A stretch of DNA of 18,119 nucleotides from an uncultured Oscillospiraceae bacterium (GTDB lineage Bacteria > Bacillota > Clostridia > Oscillospirales > Oscillospiraceae). The notes under the pieces are model-generated. The model worked only from the letters and a program-made list of their open reading frames with translations, ran no database searches and was not told the DNA's origin. The DNA is taken from the NCBI GenBank assembly GCA_934572335.1, contig CAKTKU010000030.1, forward strand, positions 1 to 18,119, read 5' to 3'. Position numbers and translations under genes: made by a program. Positions 1-8,140 of this stretch are shown one piece after another (positions within the stretch are counted from its first letter, which is position 1; each line of letters opens with the position of its first letter).

Positions 1-32
1 TTCCCTGTATATACTTTAAGTTCTTTTTATTG

Positions 33-60
33 ACCCCCAGTTCAACTGGGGGTTTATTTT
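33..60 (+). terminator. Rho-independent terminator, rightward
   Basis: A perfect inverted repeat (ACCCCCAG at 33-40, loop TTCAA, CTGGGGGT at 46-53) is followed by TTATTTT. It should end transcription of a gene lying left of the window. On the other strand the stem is followed by CAATAAAAAG, so it works best rightward. Confidence 0.75.
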
Positions 61-74
61 CGCTAAAGCTCCAA

Positions 75-124
75 ACACCCCGCGGGGCTGGACGATAGCC
101 AGTCCCGCGGGGTGTCTTTTTTAT
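75..124 (+). terminator. Second, longer rightward terminator
   Basis: A 12-bp perfect GC-rich stem (ACACCCCGCGGG at 75-86, complement at 104-115) is extended by a G-T pair and an inner CTGG/CCAG stem (88-91/99-102) around a 7-base loop. A CTTTTTT tract follows. It backs up the terminator at 33-60. Leftward, after the rqcH stop, the same stem is followed only by TTTGG, so termination of rqcH here is possible but less certain. Confidence 0.8.
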
Positions 125-136
125 TCTGTTCCGCCG

Positions 137-1858
137 TTATTTTTTCAGTCTCGTCGCCAGCTCCTCATCCGCCTCGGCGAGGATGGTTTTATACTCAGTG
201 TATATTACCTTGCCCGGCAGCGCGCCGGAGGGCTTGCGGACGTTTCTGACCATGGTATAGTCCACGGGTACCTTCCCGGCGGTGCGCCCCTGCGAATAGT
301 ACGCGGCGAGGGACGCCGCCTGTTCCAGCGTCCTCGGCGGCACGTCCTCCCCCTCGCAGCGGATGATGACATGGCTGCCGTGCACGCGCTGCGTGTGCAG
401 CCACATGTCCGTGCGCCGCGCGAGGCGGCCCGTCAGCTCGTCATTCTGCGCGTTGCTGCGCCCGACGAGCACTTCAAACCCGTCGTCCGTGACGAACCTG
501 TACGGTGCCTGCGCCTTGACGCGCTCCGGCTTTCCGCCCTTGGCGCGGCGGAGATAGCCGGTGTCTATAAGCTCGCGGCGGACGTCGGAAATGTCGCGCT
601 CGGTCTCGGCGCGCTCAAGCTCGTCAAGAACACTGTTGAGATAGTCCAGCGAGCGTTCCCCCTCCGCGATAAGCCCGGTGAGGTGCTGCTCCGCCGCCTT
701 GAGCTTATTATACTCTTTGTATAACGCCGCCGCGTTCTGCTGCGGCGTTTTCAGCGGGTCGAGCTCTATTTTTATCTGCGGGCAGTCCGGCTCATAGTAA
801 TCCTCGCACTCGAGCGTCCTGTCGCCGCGCTTGACGCGGTAGATATTCGCTGTGACAAGCTCCGCCCTGCGGCGCACATCCTCACGCCCCTCGGTGCGCT
901 TTAGCTCATCGTGCTGCGCCGCGAGCTTGCGGGCGAGGCGGTCGCGCAGGGTGCGCACGGTCTTGGTCAGCTCGTGACTGCGGCGGCGCTGCTGCTCGGC
1001 GCGGTCGCGCGAGAGATAGAATGCATCGAGCAGCGCGGAAAAGCTCTCGTACCGCTCCAACGCCGCGGACGCGCCGTACTGCCGGATGGGCATGAAGCTG
1101 AAATCCCGCGGCTTGCCGTCAATGCTGATCATCCACGGCTCAAGCTCACCCGCCGCGACGGTCTCCGCGAGCGCGGCGGCGCAGTCGGGCAGCAGGTCAT
1201 AGTCCCCGCCGCAGCGGTACGCCAGCTCCCGCGCGATGAGCGGGGACAGCCCGGAAAAGCCGTCCATGAGCCATTTGTCGACGGGTATATCCTTATCCGC
1301 CGCCGCTATCATGGCGCGGCGCTCCTCATCCGTCACGGCGAAGAATGCGCGCTTTCCCTGCGCAGGCGGCAGACGGTAGATCATCCCCGGAAGCAGACGG
1401 CGCAGCGCGTCCCCGGCGAAGTCCATGCGGCGCATACAGTCGATTATGCGCCCGTCCGCGCCGACGAGGATCACGTTCGAGCTGCGGCCGATAAGCTCCA
1501 CAATAAGCTTTTTCTCCGCGCTGACGCCAAGCTCATCGTGCGTGTCGAGCGTGAGCACGACCATGCGCTCAAGCTCCGGCTGCTCAACGGAGAGTATACG
1601 CGCGCCGACAAGGTGCTTGCGCATGAGCATGCAGAACATCGGCGGCTCGGCGGGGTTTTCAAACCCGCCGGAGGTGAGGTGCACGCGGGCGTTGCCCGTC
1701 CCCGCGGCAATGACGAGACGGAGGTTATCGCCCTTTGCGCGCAGGGAGATGAGCAGCATATCCCGCTCGGGCTGCTGCACCTTGTCTATGCGTCCGCCCT
1801 CTATTCTCCCGCGCAGCTCGCGCGTAAGGGCGCTGACGGTCACGGCATCAAGCGGCAT
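137..1858 (-). CDS. rqcH: Rqc2/RqcH-type NFACT protein, ribosome quality control
   Basis: 573 residues. RqcH binds stalled, obstructed large ribosomal subunits with tRNA-Ala and adds alanine tails that mark the nascent chain for degradation; older annotations call the family fibronectin-binding protein A. The N-terminal NFACT-N domain starts MPLDAVTVSAL. At residues 97-98 it has E-R, where the family keeps an acidic residue plus Arg needed for tailing (D97-R98 in B. subtilis RqcH). A long charged coiled coil occupies roughly residues 285-440. The C-terminal NFACT-R domain (about 455-565) carries VGRSNAQND and DMWLHTQRVHGSHVII. The start ATG lies inside the end of mrnC (11-bp overlap) and is preceded by GGAGGATAACG, a good ribosome binding site, so the two genes are probably translationally coupled. 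Family assignment is firm; the exact role is inferred from homologues. Confidence 0.93.
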   Translation of the reverse strand: MPLDAVTVSALTRELRGRIEGGRIDKVQQPERDMLLISLRAKGDNLRLVIAAGTGNARVHLTSGGFENPAEPPMFCMLMRKHLVGARILSVEQPELERMVVLTLDTHDELGVSAEKKLIVELIGRSSNVILVGADGRIIDCMRRMDFAGDALRRLLPGMIYRLPPAQGKRAFFAVTDEERRAMIAAADKDIPVDKWLMDGFSGLSPLIARELAYRCGGDYDLLPDCAAALAETVAAGELEPWMISIDGKPRDFSFMPIRQYGASAALERYESFSALLDAFYLSRDRAEQQRRRSHELTKTVRTLRDRLARKLAAQHDELKRTEGREDVRRRAELVTANIYRVKRGDRTLECEDYYEPDCPQIKIELDPLKTPQQNAAALYKEYNKLKAAEQHLTGLIAEGERSLDYLNSVLDELERAETERDISDVRRELIDTGYLRRAKGGKPERVKAQAPYRFVTDDGFEVLVGRSNAQNDELTGRLARRTDMWLHTQRVHGSHVIIRCEGEDVPPRTLEQAASLAAYYSQGRTAGKVPVDYTMVRNVRKPSGALPGKVIYTEYKTILAEADEELATRLKK

Positions 1859-2258
1859 CGTTATCCTCCATTATCATCGAAAAGAGCGCGTCGATGCGCT
1901 CCGTCATTCCCTGTAAGTACAGCCAGCCGAACAGCGCTTCCAGCCCCGTCGCGGCGTGGTACTCCCCCTCCGTCGCCTTCTGCGGCACGGAGTTGACCTT
2001 CGCGTTGCGCCCGCGCTTATATACGGCAAGCTCCTGCGCTGTCAGGGCGGGCATTATCTTTTTCGCGGCGGCAGCCTGCGCCGGGGCGTTGACATACGAC
2101 ACCGTCATGCGGTGCAGCTTTGCCGCGGCGGAATGCCCCTGCTTGCAGAGCATGGTGCGCGTGAGCAGCTCATAAACGCCGTCGCCGATGTGCGCCAGAC
2201 CCAGCATGCTCATCGCGTTGACCTCGTTGAGCGTCATCTGCGGGCAAAAATAATCCAT
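1848..2258 (-). CDS. mrnC: Mini-ribonuclease III
   Basis: 136 residues, the usual size for Mini-III, which is an RNase III catalytic domain without the dsRNA-binding domain. In B. subtilis it matures the ends of 23S rRNA. The N-terminal LAHIGDGVYELLTR (about residues 21-34) contains the catalytic Asp, and EALFGWLYLQG near residue 108 contains the second acidic catalytic position. The ATG at 2258 is preceded by AAGGA about ten bases upstream. It overlaps rqcH by 11 bp and follows ftsK after a hairpin at 2287-2311. Its position beside ftsK and rqcH rather than cysS is a local arrangement. Confidence 0.9.
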   Translation of the reverse strand: MDYFCPQMTLNEVNAMSMLGLAHIGDGVYELLTRTMLCKQGHSAAAKLHRMTVSYVNAPAQAAAAKKIMPALTAQELAVYKRGRNAKVNSVPQKATEGEYHAATGLEALFGWLYLQGMTERIDALFSMIMEDNDAA

Positions 2259-2286
2259 AGCTTTTCAGTCCTTTTCTATCCAATGC

Positions 2287-2311
2287 AAAAGGGCGTCATG
2301 AACGCCCTTTT
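2287..2311 (-). terminator. Hairpin between ftsK and mrnC
   Basis: Perfect 10-bp inverted repeat AAAAGGGCGT / ACGCCCTTTT around CATGA, lying just past the ftsK stop. Read leftward the stem ends in four Ts and then GCATTGG, so the U-tract is short. It may be a leaky terminator that lowers transcription into mrnC-rqcH, because no clear separate promoter is visible in the short gap. Confidence 0.5.
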
Positions 2312-2323
2312 GACCGTGTTTTT

Positions 2324-5083
2324 TTATACTGTTTCGTCCGTATAGTCGGGCACATCATCGTTCATCCCGGCGGCGAGGGCGAGGTCGTCGTCCGACGCCA
2401 TGCCGAGCTTGACCTGTATATCGTGCCAGCCCTGATAGTCCACGAGCACCTTGCGGGGCTTCGCGCCCTCGTAGGGACCGACGATGCCCAGTTCCTCCAT
2501 CTGGTCGACGATGCGCGCAGCGCGGGAGTAGCCGAGCTTCACGCGGCGCTGGAGCATGGAGACGGAGCAGGACTTTGTCTCAAGTATCGCCTCGACCGCC
2601 TGGGGCAGCATTTCGTCATAACCGCCGCCGATGCTCTCGTCCTTGGCGCTCTTGCCGCCGTCGGAGGCGGACTTGTCCTCCGCCGCCTTGTTCATATACT
2701 CCTCTATCTCGCTGTTCTGCTGGACGTCGGACGCGCCCTCCTTTATGAACTGGATGACCTCCTCGCGCTCCTCATCGGACACGAACGCCCCCTGTATGCG
2801 CGTGGGCTTGCCGCAGCCAACGGGAGAAAACAGCATATCGCCCATGCCGACGAGCTTTTCCGCGCCGGTCTGGTCGAGGATAATGCGGCTTTCAAGCGAG
2901 GACGACACCGCGAACGCGATGCGCGAGGGGATGTTCGCCTTCATCAGACCCGTGATAACGTCCGCCGAGGGGCGCTGGGTCGCGATGACAAGGTGCATAC
3001 CGGCGGCGCGCCCCATCTGGGCGACGCGGCAGATGCTCTCCTCGACCTCCTTGGAGGCGACGAGCATGAGATCCGCCAGCTCGTCAATGACGATGACAAC
3101 GCGCGGCATGGTGGGTTCGCCCTGCTGCTCGCAGTGCTTGTTGTAGTTATCCAGATCGCGCACGCCGATCTCGGAGAACAGGCGGTAGCGCTTGAGCATT
3201 TCCACGACCGACCATTGCAGCGCGCCCGCGGCCTTCTTGGGGTCGGTGACGACGGGGACATAGAGATGCGGAATGCCGTTATAAACGCCAAGCTCCACCA
3301 TCTTCGGGTCGATCATGATGAGGCGTACCTCGTCCGGGCGCGCCTTATAGAGAAGGCTGAGAATGAGCGAGTTCATGCACACGGATTTGCCGGAGCCGGT
3401 CGTACCGGCAATGAGCATATGCGGCAGCTTTGCGATGTTGCCGACGACGCAGTCGCCGCCGATGTCCTTGCCGAGTGCAAAGCTGAGCTTGGACTTGGCG
3501 TTGATAAACTTCGGCGACTCGATGATATCACGCAGGTACACCGTGCTGACGATCTTGTTCGGGACCTCGATGCCGACGGTGGATATCTTGTCCGGGATGG
3601 GCGCGATGCGCACATTCACAACGCCAAGGGCAAGCGCGAGGTCGCCCGCGAGATTCGTCACGCGCGCGAGCTTGACGCCCTGCTCAAGCTCTATATCAAA
3701 GCGCGTGACCGTGGGGCCGCGCGTCACGCCGACAATGGCGGCGTTGATGCCGAAGCTGTGTATCGCGCCCTCAAGGCGCTCCTTATTGACCATGATCTCG
3801 TCGCGCGCGTCGACATTGGCAACAGCGCCCGTGCGCAGCAGGTCGACCGGCGGGAACTCATACCCCGTGGCGTCAGTGTCCGCCACGGCGACCGCCGCCT
3901 CCACCGCCTTCGCCTCTTTTTCGACCTCGGCGCGGCTGATCTTTTTCTTGGGCGGGTCGCTTATCTCGGTGCTCATGGTGGAAGAATGCATGATCTCCTC
4001 CACCGTGGCGCTCAGCTCGTCCACGTCCACACCGGCGGCGCGCGCTTCGGCAGCGCCGTCCGTGACCGCGCTCTCGCGGATGATGGGCGCGCCGCGGCGT
4101 TTTAGGAGCACCGCCGCGGGATCAGGCGGCAGTTCGCCTCCGTCGCGGCTCCTGCCGCGCGCGGGCATGGCGTCCTCATCCATGAGGCGGGTCTTGCCCT
4201 TTGCCGGGCGCGCGTCCGCGCTCTCGGCGGGATAGGGCTTCGTGCCTTTGCCGCGCTTGTCGGCAAGGGGAAGCTCCTCATCGTCGTCCAGCGATATTTC
4301 GGGCAGGACGCTCTCGCGCTGTATGCGCTCTATCTTCGCGCCGCGCTTTTCCGGCTTTGCCGTGCGCTCATGCGCGCCGCCCAGCTCAAGCGGGAGAACG
4401 GCGTCCTCGTCCTCGGCGAGGGCGGGTCTCTTCTTTTCGTACATTGCGGGGTCATACTTCACGGCAGCACGCTCGCGCGCCTTGCCGAACGCCTTGATGA
4501 AGCTTCCGTTGAAGCACTTGACCGTGAAGAATATCAGCAGCACCAGCAGCACGGGCATCGCCCCGTAGAGGCTGAACGCATTTTCAAGCCCGATGGCGAT
4601 GAGCCCGCCTATAACGCCGCCGCTCTGTAGGCTCTGCCCCTGCTCAAAGAGCGCGCCGGTCAAGGCCTGCATATCGGCGGTATCCGTTGTGCCGGTGTAG
4701 AAAAAGAGGCTGCCGAGGGCAGCGGCGATGATAGGGATCATCAGCGCCGAGGTCACGCGCAGAGCGACGGGCTGCCCCTTATGGAAGCCGAGAATGATCG
4801 CCGCCATCAAAAACGCCGGCATCGTCAGCCAGAAGCCCCAGCCGATCAGCCCTTTTATGAGGTTGGCAAAAAAGACGATGAACTTACCATCGGCATTATA
4901 ATGACTGATGACGACGAACACCGCCAGAAAAAGAAAGACGACCGCGCCAAGCTCCCGCCGTATCGGCGGGGCGGGCGGCTCCGGCGGGGTGACGACCTCG
5001 GGCGCTTTCTTCTTTGTGCTTGTTTTCTTTGCCGTGGTGCTCTTCTTTGTGCCGGAAGAGCCGGTTTTCTTGGTTTGTGCCAT
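2324..5083 (-). CDS. ftsK: DNA translocase FtsK/SpoIIIE
   Basis: 919 residues. Membrane-anchored hexameric dsDNA pump that clears chromosomes through the division or sporulation septum. A Lys/Thr-rich tail (1-40) is followed by about four membrane segments (about 45-190), then a charged low-complexity linker (about 200-370). The translocase motor follows: Walker A GTTGSGKS at 560-567 and Walker B VIVIDELAD with D667/E668. The C-terminal winged-helix gamma domain (about 815-890, LPQAVEAILE...GYSRAARIVDQM) reads polarity sequences. The ATG is preceded by AAGGA eight bases upstream. Only about 28 bases separate it from uppP, so it is probably co-transcribed from the uppP promoter. In B. subtilis spoIIIE lies close to tepA (ymfB), which is also true here. 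The name spoIIIE would be equally acceptable. Confidence 0.95.
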   Translation of the reverse strand: MAQTKKTGSSGTKKSTTAKKTSTKKKAPEVVTPPEPPAPPIRRELGAVVFLFLAVFVVISHYNADGKFIVFFANLIKGLIGWGFWLTMPAFLMAAIILGFHKGQPVALRVTSALMIPIIAAALGSLFFYTGTTDTADMQALTGALFEQGQSLQSGGVIGGLIAIGLENAFSLYGAMPVLLVLLIFFTVKCFNGSFIKAFGKARERAAVKYDPAMYEKKRPALAEDEDAVLPLELGGAHERTAKPEKRGAKIERIQRESVLPEISLDDDEELPLADKRGKGTKPYPAESADARPAKGKTRLMDEDAMPARGRSRDGGELPPDPAAVLLKRRGAPIIRESAVTDGAAEARAAGVDVDELSATVEEIMHSSTMSTEISDPPKKKISRAEVEKEAKAVEAAVAVADTDATGYEFPPVDLLRTGAVANVDARDEIMVNKERLEGAIHSFGINAAIVGVTRGPTVTRFDIELEQGVKLARVTNLAGDLALALGVVNVRIAPIPDKISTVGIEVPNKIVSTVYLRDIIESPKFINAKSKLSFALGKDIGGDCVVGNIAKLPHMLIAGTTGSGKSVCMNSLILSLLYKARPDEVRLIMIDPKMVELGVYNGIPHLYVPVVTDPKKAAGALQWSVVEMLKRYRLFSEIGVRDLDNYNKHCEQQGEPTMPRVVIVIDELADLMLVASKEVEESICRVAQMGRAAGMHLVIATQRPSADVITGLMKANIPSRIAFAVSSSLESRIILDQTGAEKLVGMGDMLFSPVGCGKPTRIQGAFVSDEEREEVIQFIKEGASDVQQNSEIEEYMNKAAEDKSASDGGKSAKDESIGGGYDEMLPQAVEAILETKSCSVSMLQRRVKLGYSRAARIVDQMEELGIVGPYEGAKPRKVLVDYQGWHDIQVKLGMASDDDLALAAGMNDDVPDYTDETV

Positions 5084-5111
5084 TAAAAAGTCCTTTCTTC
5101 GTCAGGAAAAA

Positions 5112-5945
5112 CTAGAAGATCATCGTGAGTATTATGGAGAGCACGCCCATGACCCAGCAGTAGTACGCGAAGCCGCCGAATTTGCCCTTGGCGGCGATGC
5201 GCTTGACAAGGCTGATCGCCCCGATGCCGGAGAGCATCGCCGCGACCATGCCGATGAGATACGCCGGGACGTTGGCAATGTCCACCCCCTGCTGGAATGC
5301 GTCAATAAGCGTGACGATGTTCGCGCCGAGCACGGCGGGGATGGAGAGCAGAAACGAAAACTTCACCGCGAACTCTCTTTCAAGCCCGGTGGCGATGCCG
5401 GCGGTGATGGTGGTGCCGGAGCGGGAAAGACCGGGGATCGTGGCGACGCACTGGCACAAGCCGATGATGAGCGCGTCGGAAATGGTCATGCCTCCGGCGC
5501 TCTTTGTTCCGGGCTTCATCCTGTCCGCGACGAACAGCATGCACCCCGTCAGCACCAGCGCGATGCCGATGAAAACATTGTGGTAATAGAGCGTTTCTAT
5601 CATCTTATGTACCGGGAGGATGAGCACGAGCGGGAGCGTGGCGAACACGATCATTATAAACGTGCGCGCGCCGGGATAGTGCCGCTGGCGCTGACCGGCG
5701 AGAGGACCGACGTTTATAAGCCCAAGCACCTCGTTGAACATGCGCACGATGTCCTGCCAGTAGCACACGAACACCGCCGCGAGCGTCCCCAGATGCATCA
5801 GCACGTCGAAAAGAAGATGCCCGTCGTCAGTCGAGGTGAGGTCGAAAAGATTATTGAGTATTGAAAGATGACCGGAGCTGGATATGGGCAGAAACTCCGT
5901 TATTCCCTGCACCAGCCCCAGAATTATTGCGTTCCACACGGACAT
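5112..5945 (-). CDS. uppP: Undecaprenyl-diphosphate phosphatase
   Basis: 277 residues from the ATG at 5945. UppP (BacA) is a polytopic membrane enzyme that dephosphorylates undecaprenyl-PP to regenerate the lipid carrier for peptidoglycan synthesis; overproduction gives bacitracin resistance. The first catalytic signature QGITEFLPISSSGH (residues 13-26, E17 and H26) and the second GLSRSGTTITAG (R175) are intact, with about seven to eight hydrophobic segments. An in-frame start 69 bases upstream is possible but would add an atypical tail and overlap the promoter. MSVWNAIILGLVQG matches the family N-terminus and has a GGGGG-type ribosome binding site. It lies between tepA and ftsK and probably leads the ftsK transcript. 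Confidence 0.94.
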   Translation of the reverse strand: MSVWNAIILGLVQGITEFLPISSSGHLSILNNLFDLTSTDDGHLLFDVLMHLGTLAAVFVCYWQDIVRMFNEVLGLINVGPLAGQRQRHYPGARTFIMIVFATLPLVLILPVHKMIETLYYHNVFIGIALVLTGCMLFVADRMKPGTKSAGGMTISDALIIGLCQCVATIPGLSRSGTTITAGIATGLEREFAVKFSFLLSIPAVLGANIVTLIDAFQQGVDIANVPAYLIGMVAAMLSGIGAISLVKRIAAKGKFGGFAYYCWVMGVLSIILTMIF

Positions 5946-5971
5946 TGCCCTATACCCCCATGGTAAACATA

Positions 5972-6000
5972 ATTGTAAGTATAGCACAATTTTATGTAAA
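5972..6000 (-). promoter_or_regulatory. Sigma-A-type promoter of uppP-ftsK
   Basis: Read leftward: TTTACA (5995-6000), 17-base spacer, TACAAT (5972-5977), each matching consensus at 5 of 6 positions. The predicted start is about 20 bases ahead of the uppP ATG. An overlapping alternative is TTGTGC-N17-TATACT. Confidence 0.7.
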
Positions 6001-6018
6001 GCACAAGAGCGCAAGAAC

Positions 6019-6050
6019 GGCGGGCGCAGGAAAAAATTTTCTGCGCCGCC
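6019..6050. other. GC-rich hairpin after tepA
   Basis: GGCGGGCGCAG (6019-6029) pairs with CTGCGCCGCC (6041-6050) with one bulged base around an A/T-rich loop. It lies in the tepA-uppP gap. It may attenuate or end tepA transcription, but the base run expected after a leftward terminator is poor. Confidence 0.35.
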
Positions 6051-6063
6051 GCGCGTTTTTCGG

Positions 6064-6702
6064 CTATTTGTCCATTGCGTCTATCTCGGCATGCAGATAC
6101 CCCAGCGCGTCGGAGAGCGTGCCGAGCGTGTCGATGAGTCCGAGGCGCACCGCCTCCTCGCCGTAGATGACGCTGCCGATGTCGTTGGCGAGCTCGTCCG
6201 TATTTGTCATGAGGCGCAGATATTCCTCCCGGCTGACGCGGGAGTGCCCCGTGACAAAGCCGACGATGCGCTCTTGTATGCGGGCAAAGTAATTATACGT
6301 CTGCGGCACGCCGATGACCACGCCGTTGAGCCGCACGGGGTGGATGGTCATGGCGGCGGACGCCGCGACCATGCTGCGCTTTGCCGCGACGGCGAGCGGC
6401 ACGCCGATGGAATGCCCGCCGCCGAGCACGAGCGACACCGTGGGCTTTCGCATCCCGGCGATAAGCTCAGCAATAGCGAGCCCCGCCTCCACGTCGCCGC
6501 CCATGGTGTTGAGCAGTATCAGCAGCCCCTTTATCTCCGGCGACTCCTCCACCGCCGCGATGAGCGGCAGCACGTGCTCATACTTTGTGGTTTTCGCGTC
6601 CTCGGGCAGAAGCTGATGCCCCTCTATCTGCCCGACGATCGTAAGACACTGTATCGTCCCCGCCTTTGCGGCGGAATAGTCCTTTATCCCGTCTGCTTCC
6701 AA
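6064..6702 (-). CDS. tepA: TepA-like ClpP-family (S14) protease
   Basis: 212 residues if translation starts at the TTG at 6702; an in-frame ATG at 6732 would give 222. It belongs to the ClpP-like family typified by B. subtilis TepA/YmfB (translocation-enhancing protein), found near spoIIIE. The nucleophile Ser is in GGGHSIGVPLA (S98) and the His in MTIHP (H121); LLNTMGGDVEAG is the oxyanion-strand region. I prefer the TTG because GAGGTGA lies five bases in front of it, whereas the ATG has no ribosome binding site. That GAGGTGA is itself inside a terminator-like hairpin (6701-6741). Substrates are unknown; a role in processing signal peptides or small proteins is family-level inference. Confidence 0.88.
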   Translation of the reverse strand: MEADGIKDYSAAKAGTIQCLTIVGQIEGHQLLPEDAKTTKYEHVLPLIAAVEESPEIKGLLILLNTMGGDVEAGLAIAELIAGMRKPTVSLVLGGGHSIGVPLAVAAKRSMVAASAAMTIHPVRLNGVVIGVPQTYNYFARIQERIVGFVTGHSRVSREEYLRLMTNTDELANDIGSVIYGEEAVRLGLIDTLGTLSDALGYLHAEIDAMDK

Positions 6703-6741
6703 AAAAATCACCTCATGAGTAAGTATACCCATGAGGCGATT
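6701..6741 (-). terminator. Terminator-like hairpin enclosing the tepA ribosome binding site
   Basis: Read leftward: AATCGCCTCATG (6741-6730), 12-base loop, CATGAGGTGATT (6717-6706), then more Ts to 6701. The 12-bp stem contains a single G-U pair. It lies 16 bases after the aminopeptidase stop and has intrinsic-terminator form. The 3' arm contains GAGGTGA, the likely tepA Shine-Dalgarno, and the T-tract forms the spacer to the TTG start. It could therefore terminate, mask the start, or both. Confidence 0.6.
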
Positions 6742-6757
6742 ATTTATATTGCGCTTT

Positions 6758-8140
6758 TTACTTGTCGCTGTACGCGGCGAGGCACGCCTTGTACGTCATG
6801 TAGCAGTCGAGCTTTGCCACGACCTCGAACGGCGCGTGCATGCTCAGCACGGGGACGCCCGCATCAATGGTGTCGATATTGCGGTTGGCCATGAACTTTG
6901 CGATGGTGCCGCCGCCGCCCTGATCGACCTTGCCCAGCTCCGCCAGCTGCCAGATGACATTGTTCTCTGCAAAGAGGCGGCGCAGATACGCCACGACCTC
7001 GGCGGAAGCGTCGCTCGTGCCGGACTTGCCGCGCGCGCCGGTGAACTTGCAGATGCCGACGCCGTAGTTTATCTTCGCGTCGCTGCGCTTCTCGGACACG
7101 TCGGGGTAGAGCGGGTCGTAAGCGTTGGTGACGTCGGCGGAGATGCAGAAGCTCTTTTCATAGCAGCGGCGAAGCTCCGCGCCCTGCGCGGCGCACAGAT
7201 CCTCCATGAAGCAGTCGAACGCGGCGCTCTGCATGCCCGTCACGCCGTCGGAGCCGGTCTCCTCCTTGTCGGCGAGGATGCACACGCAGGTATTCTCCGG
7301 CGCTTCAACGTCGAATATCGCCTTGAGCTCGGCAAAGGCGCAGACCCGGTCGTCATGACCGTAGCCGCCGATGAGCGAGCGGTCAAGCCCGATCTCGCAC
7401 ACGTCGAACGCGGGCACGGCGGCAAGCTCTGCCGAGAGGAAGTCCTCCTCCGTGATGCCGTACATATCGTTGAGAAGGCTCATCACCGCGAGCTTCACCC
7501 TGTCCTTGCCGTCGTCGGCGTAGGGCGCGCTGCCGATGAGAATGTTCAGCCCCTCGCCCGTGAAGCCCTCGGCCATCGTCTTTTTCATCTGGTCGGCGGC
7601 GAGATGGGGCAGGAGGTCCGTGATGACGAACTTCGGCTCGCCCGGCTCGCGCCCGATAACGACGTTGATCACCTCGCCGCTTTTCAGCACGACCGCGCCG
7701 TGCAGCTCCAACGGGATAGTGACCCACTGGTATTTCTTGATGCCGCCGTAGTAGTGCGTTTTGAAATAGCACATCTCGTCCGACTCATACATCGTCACCT
7801 GCTTGAGATCAAGGCGCGGGGAGTCGACATGCGCGCCCGCGATCACAGCGCCCTCGGAGAGCGGTCTTCTGCCGATCACGGCGAGCATGAGCGCCTTGCC
7901 GCGGTTATTCTTATAGAGCTTCATCCCCGGCTTTATGTCCATCCCCGGCACGAACTCCACAAAGCCGTGCTCCTTTGCGAGGGCGACTGCGTTTCTGACC
8001 GCCTCGCGCTCCATGCGGGAATTATCGAGGAAGTCCATATACTCCTGACAATACTGCTCGACCTTTATGCGCTCATCCGTGCCGATGAGGTCATAACCGT
8101 TCTTCTGCTCAAAAAAGAGCTTTTCTCTCAGCTCACTCAC
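6758..8140 (-). CDS. M18 family aminopeptidase
   Basis: 460 residues; zinc aminopeptidase of the aspartyl aminopeptidase/aminopeptidase I family (ApeA/ApeB type), a large cytoplasmic homo-oligomer that trims N-terminal residues from peptides. Metal and catalytic positions visible in order: AHVDSPRLD (H104), GHDDRV (D263/D264), DKEETGSDG (E293/E294), SADVTNAYDP (D336) and SMHAPFE (H435). QGGGGTIAKFMANRNIDTIDAGVPVLSMHAP is typical of the family C-terminus. The start codon is GTG and overlaps the stop of the upstream YrdC-CoaE gene (GTGA, 4 bp), with GGAGG about ten bases upstream, so translational coupling is likely. Exact residue specificity cannot be read from sequence. Confidence 0.93.
   Translation of the reverse strand: MSELREKLFFEQKNGYDLIGTDERIKVEQYCQEYMDFLDNSRMEREAVRNAVALAKEHGFVEFVPGMDIKPGMKLYKNNRGKALMLAVIGRRPLSEGAVIAGAHVDSPRLDLKQVTMYESDEMCYFKTHYYGGIKKYQWVTIPLELHGAVVLKSGEVINVVIGREPGEPKFVITDLLPHLAADQMKKTMAEGFTGEGLNILIGSAPYADDGKDRVKLAVMSLLNDMYGITEEDFLSAELAAVPAFDVCEIGLDRSLIGGYGHDDRVCAFAELKAIFDVEAPENTCVCILADKEETGSDGVTGMQSAAFDCFMEDLCAAQGAELRRCYEKSFCISADVTNAYDPLYPDVSEKRSDAKINYGVGICKFTGARGKSGTSDASAEVVAYLRRLFAENNVIWQLAELGKVDQGGGGTIAKFMANRNIDTIDAGVPVLSMHAPFEVVAKLDCYMTYKACLAAYSDK

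Noticed and set aside
911..1996. A 361-codon rightward frame over rqcH/mrnC
   Set aside because: Same shadow effect. rqcH and mrnC both show conserved motifs on the other strand.
2423..4105. A 560-codon rightward frame inside ftsK
   Set aside because: Shadow of ftsK in GC-rich DNA: Asp/His/Arg-rich composition and no family signature.
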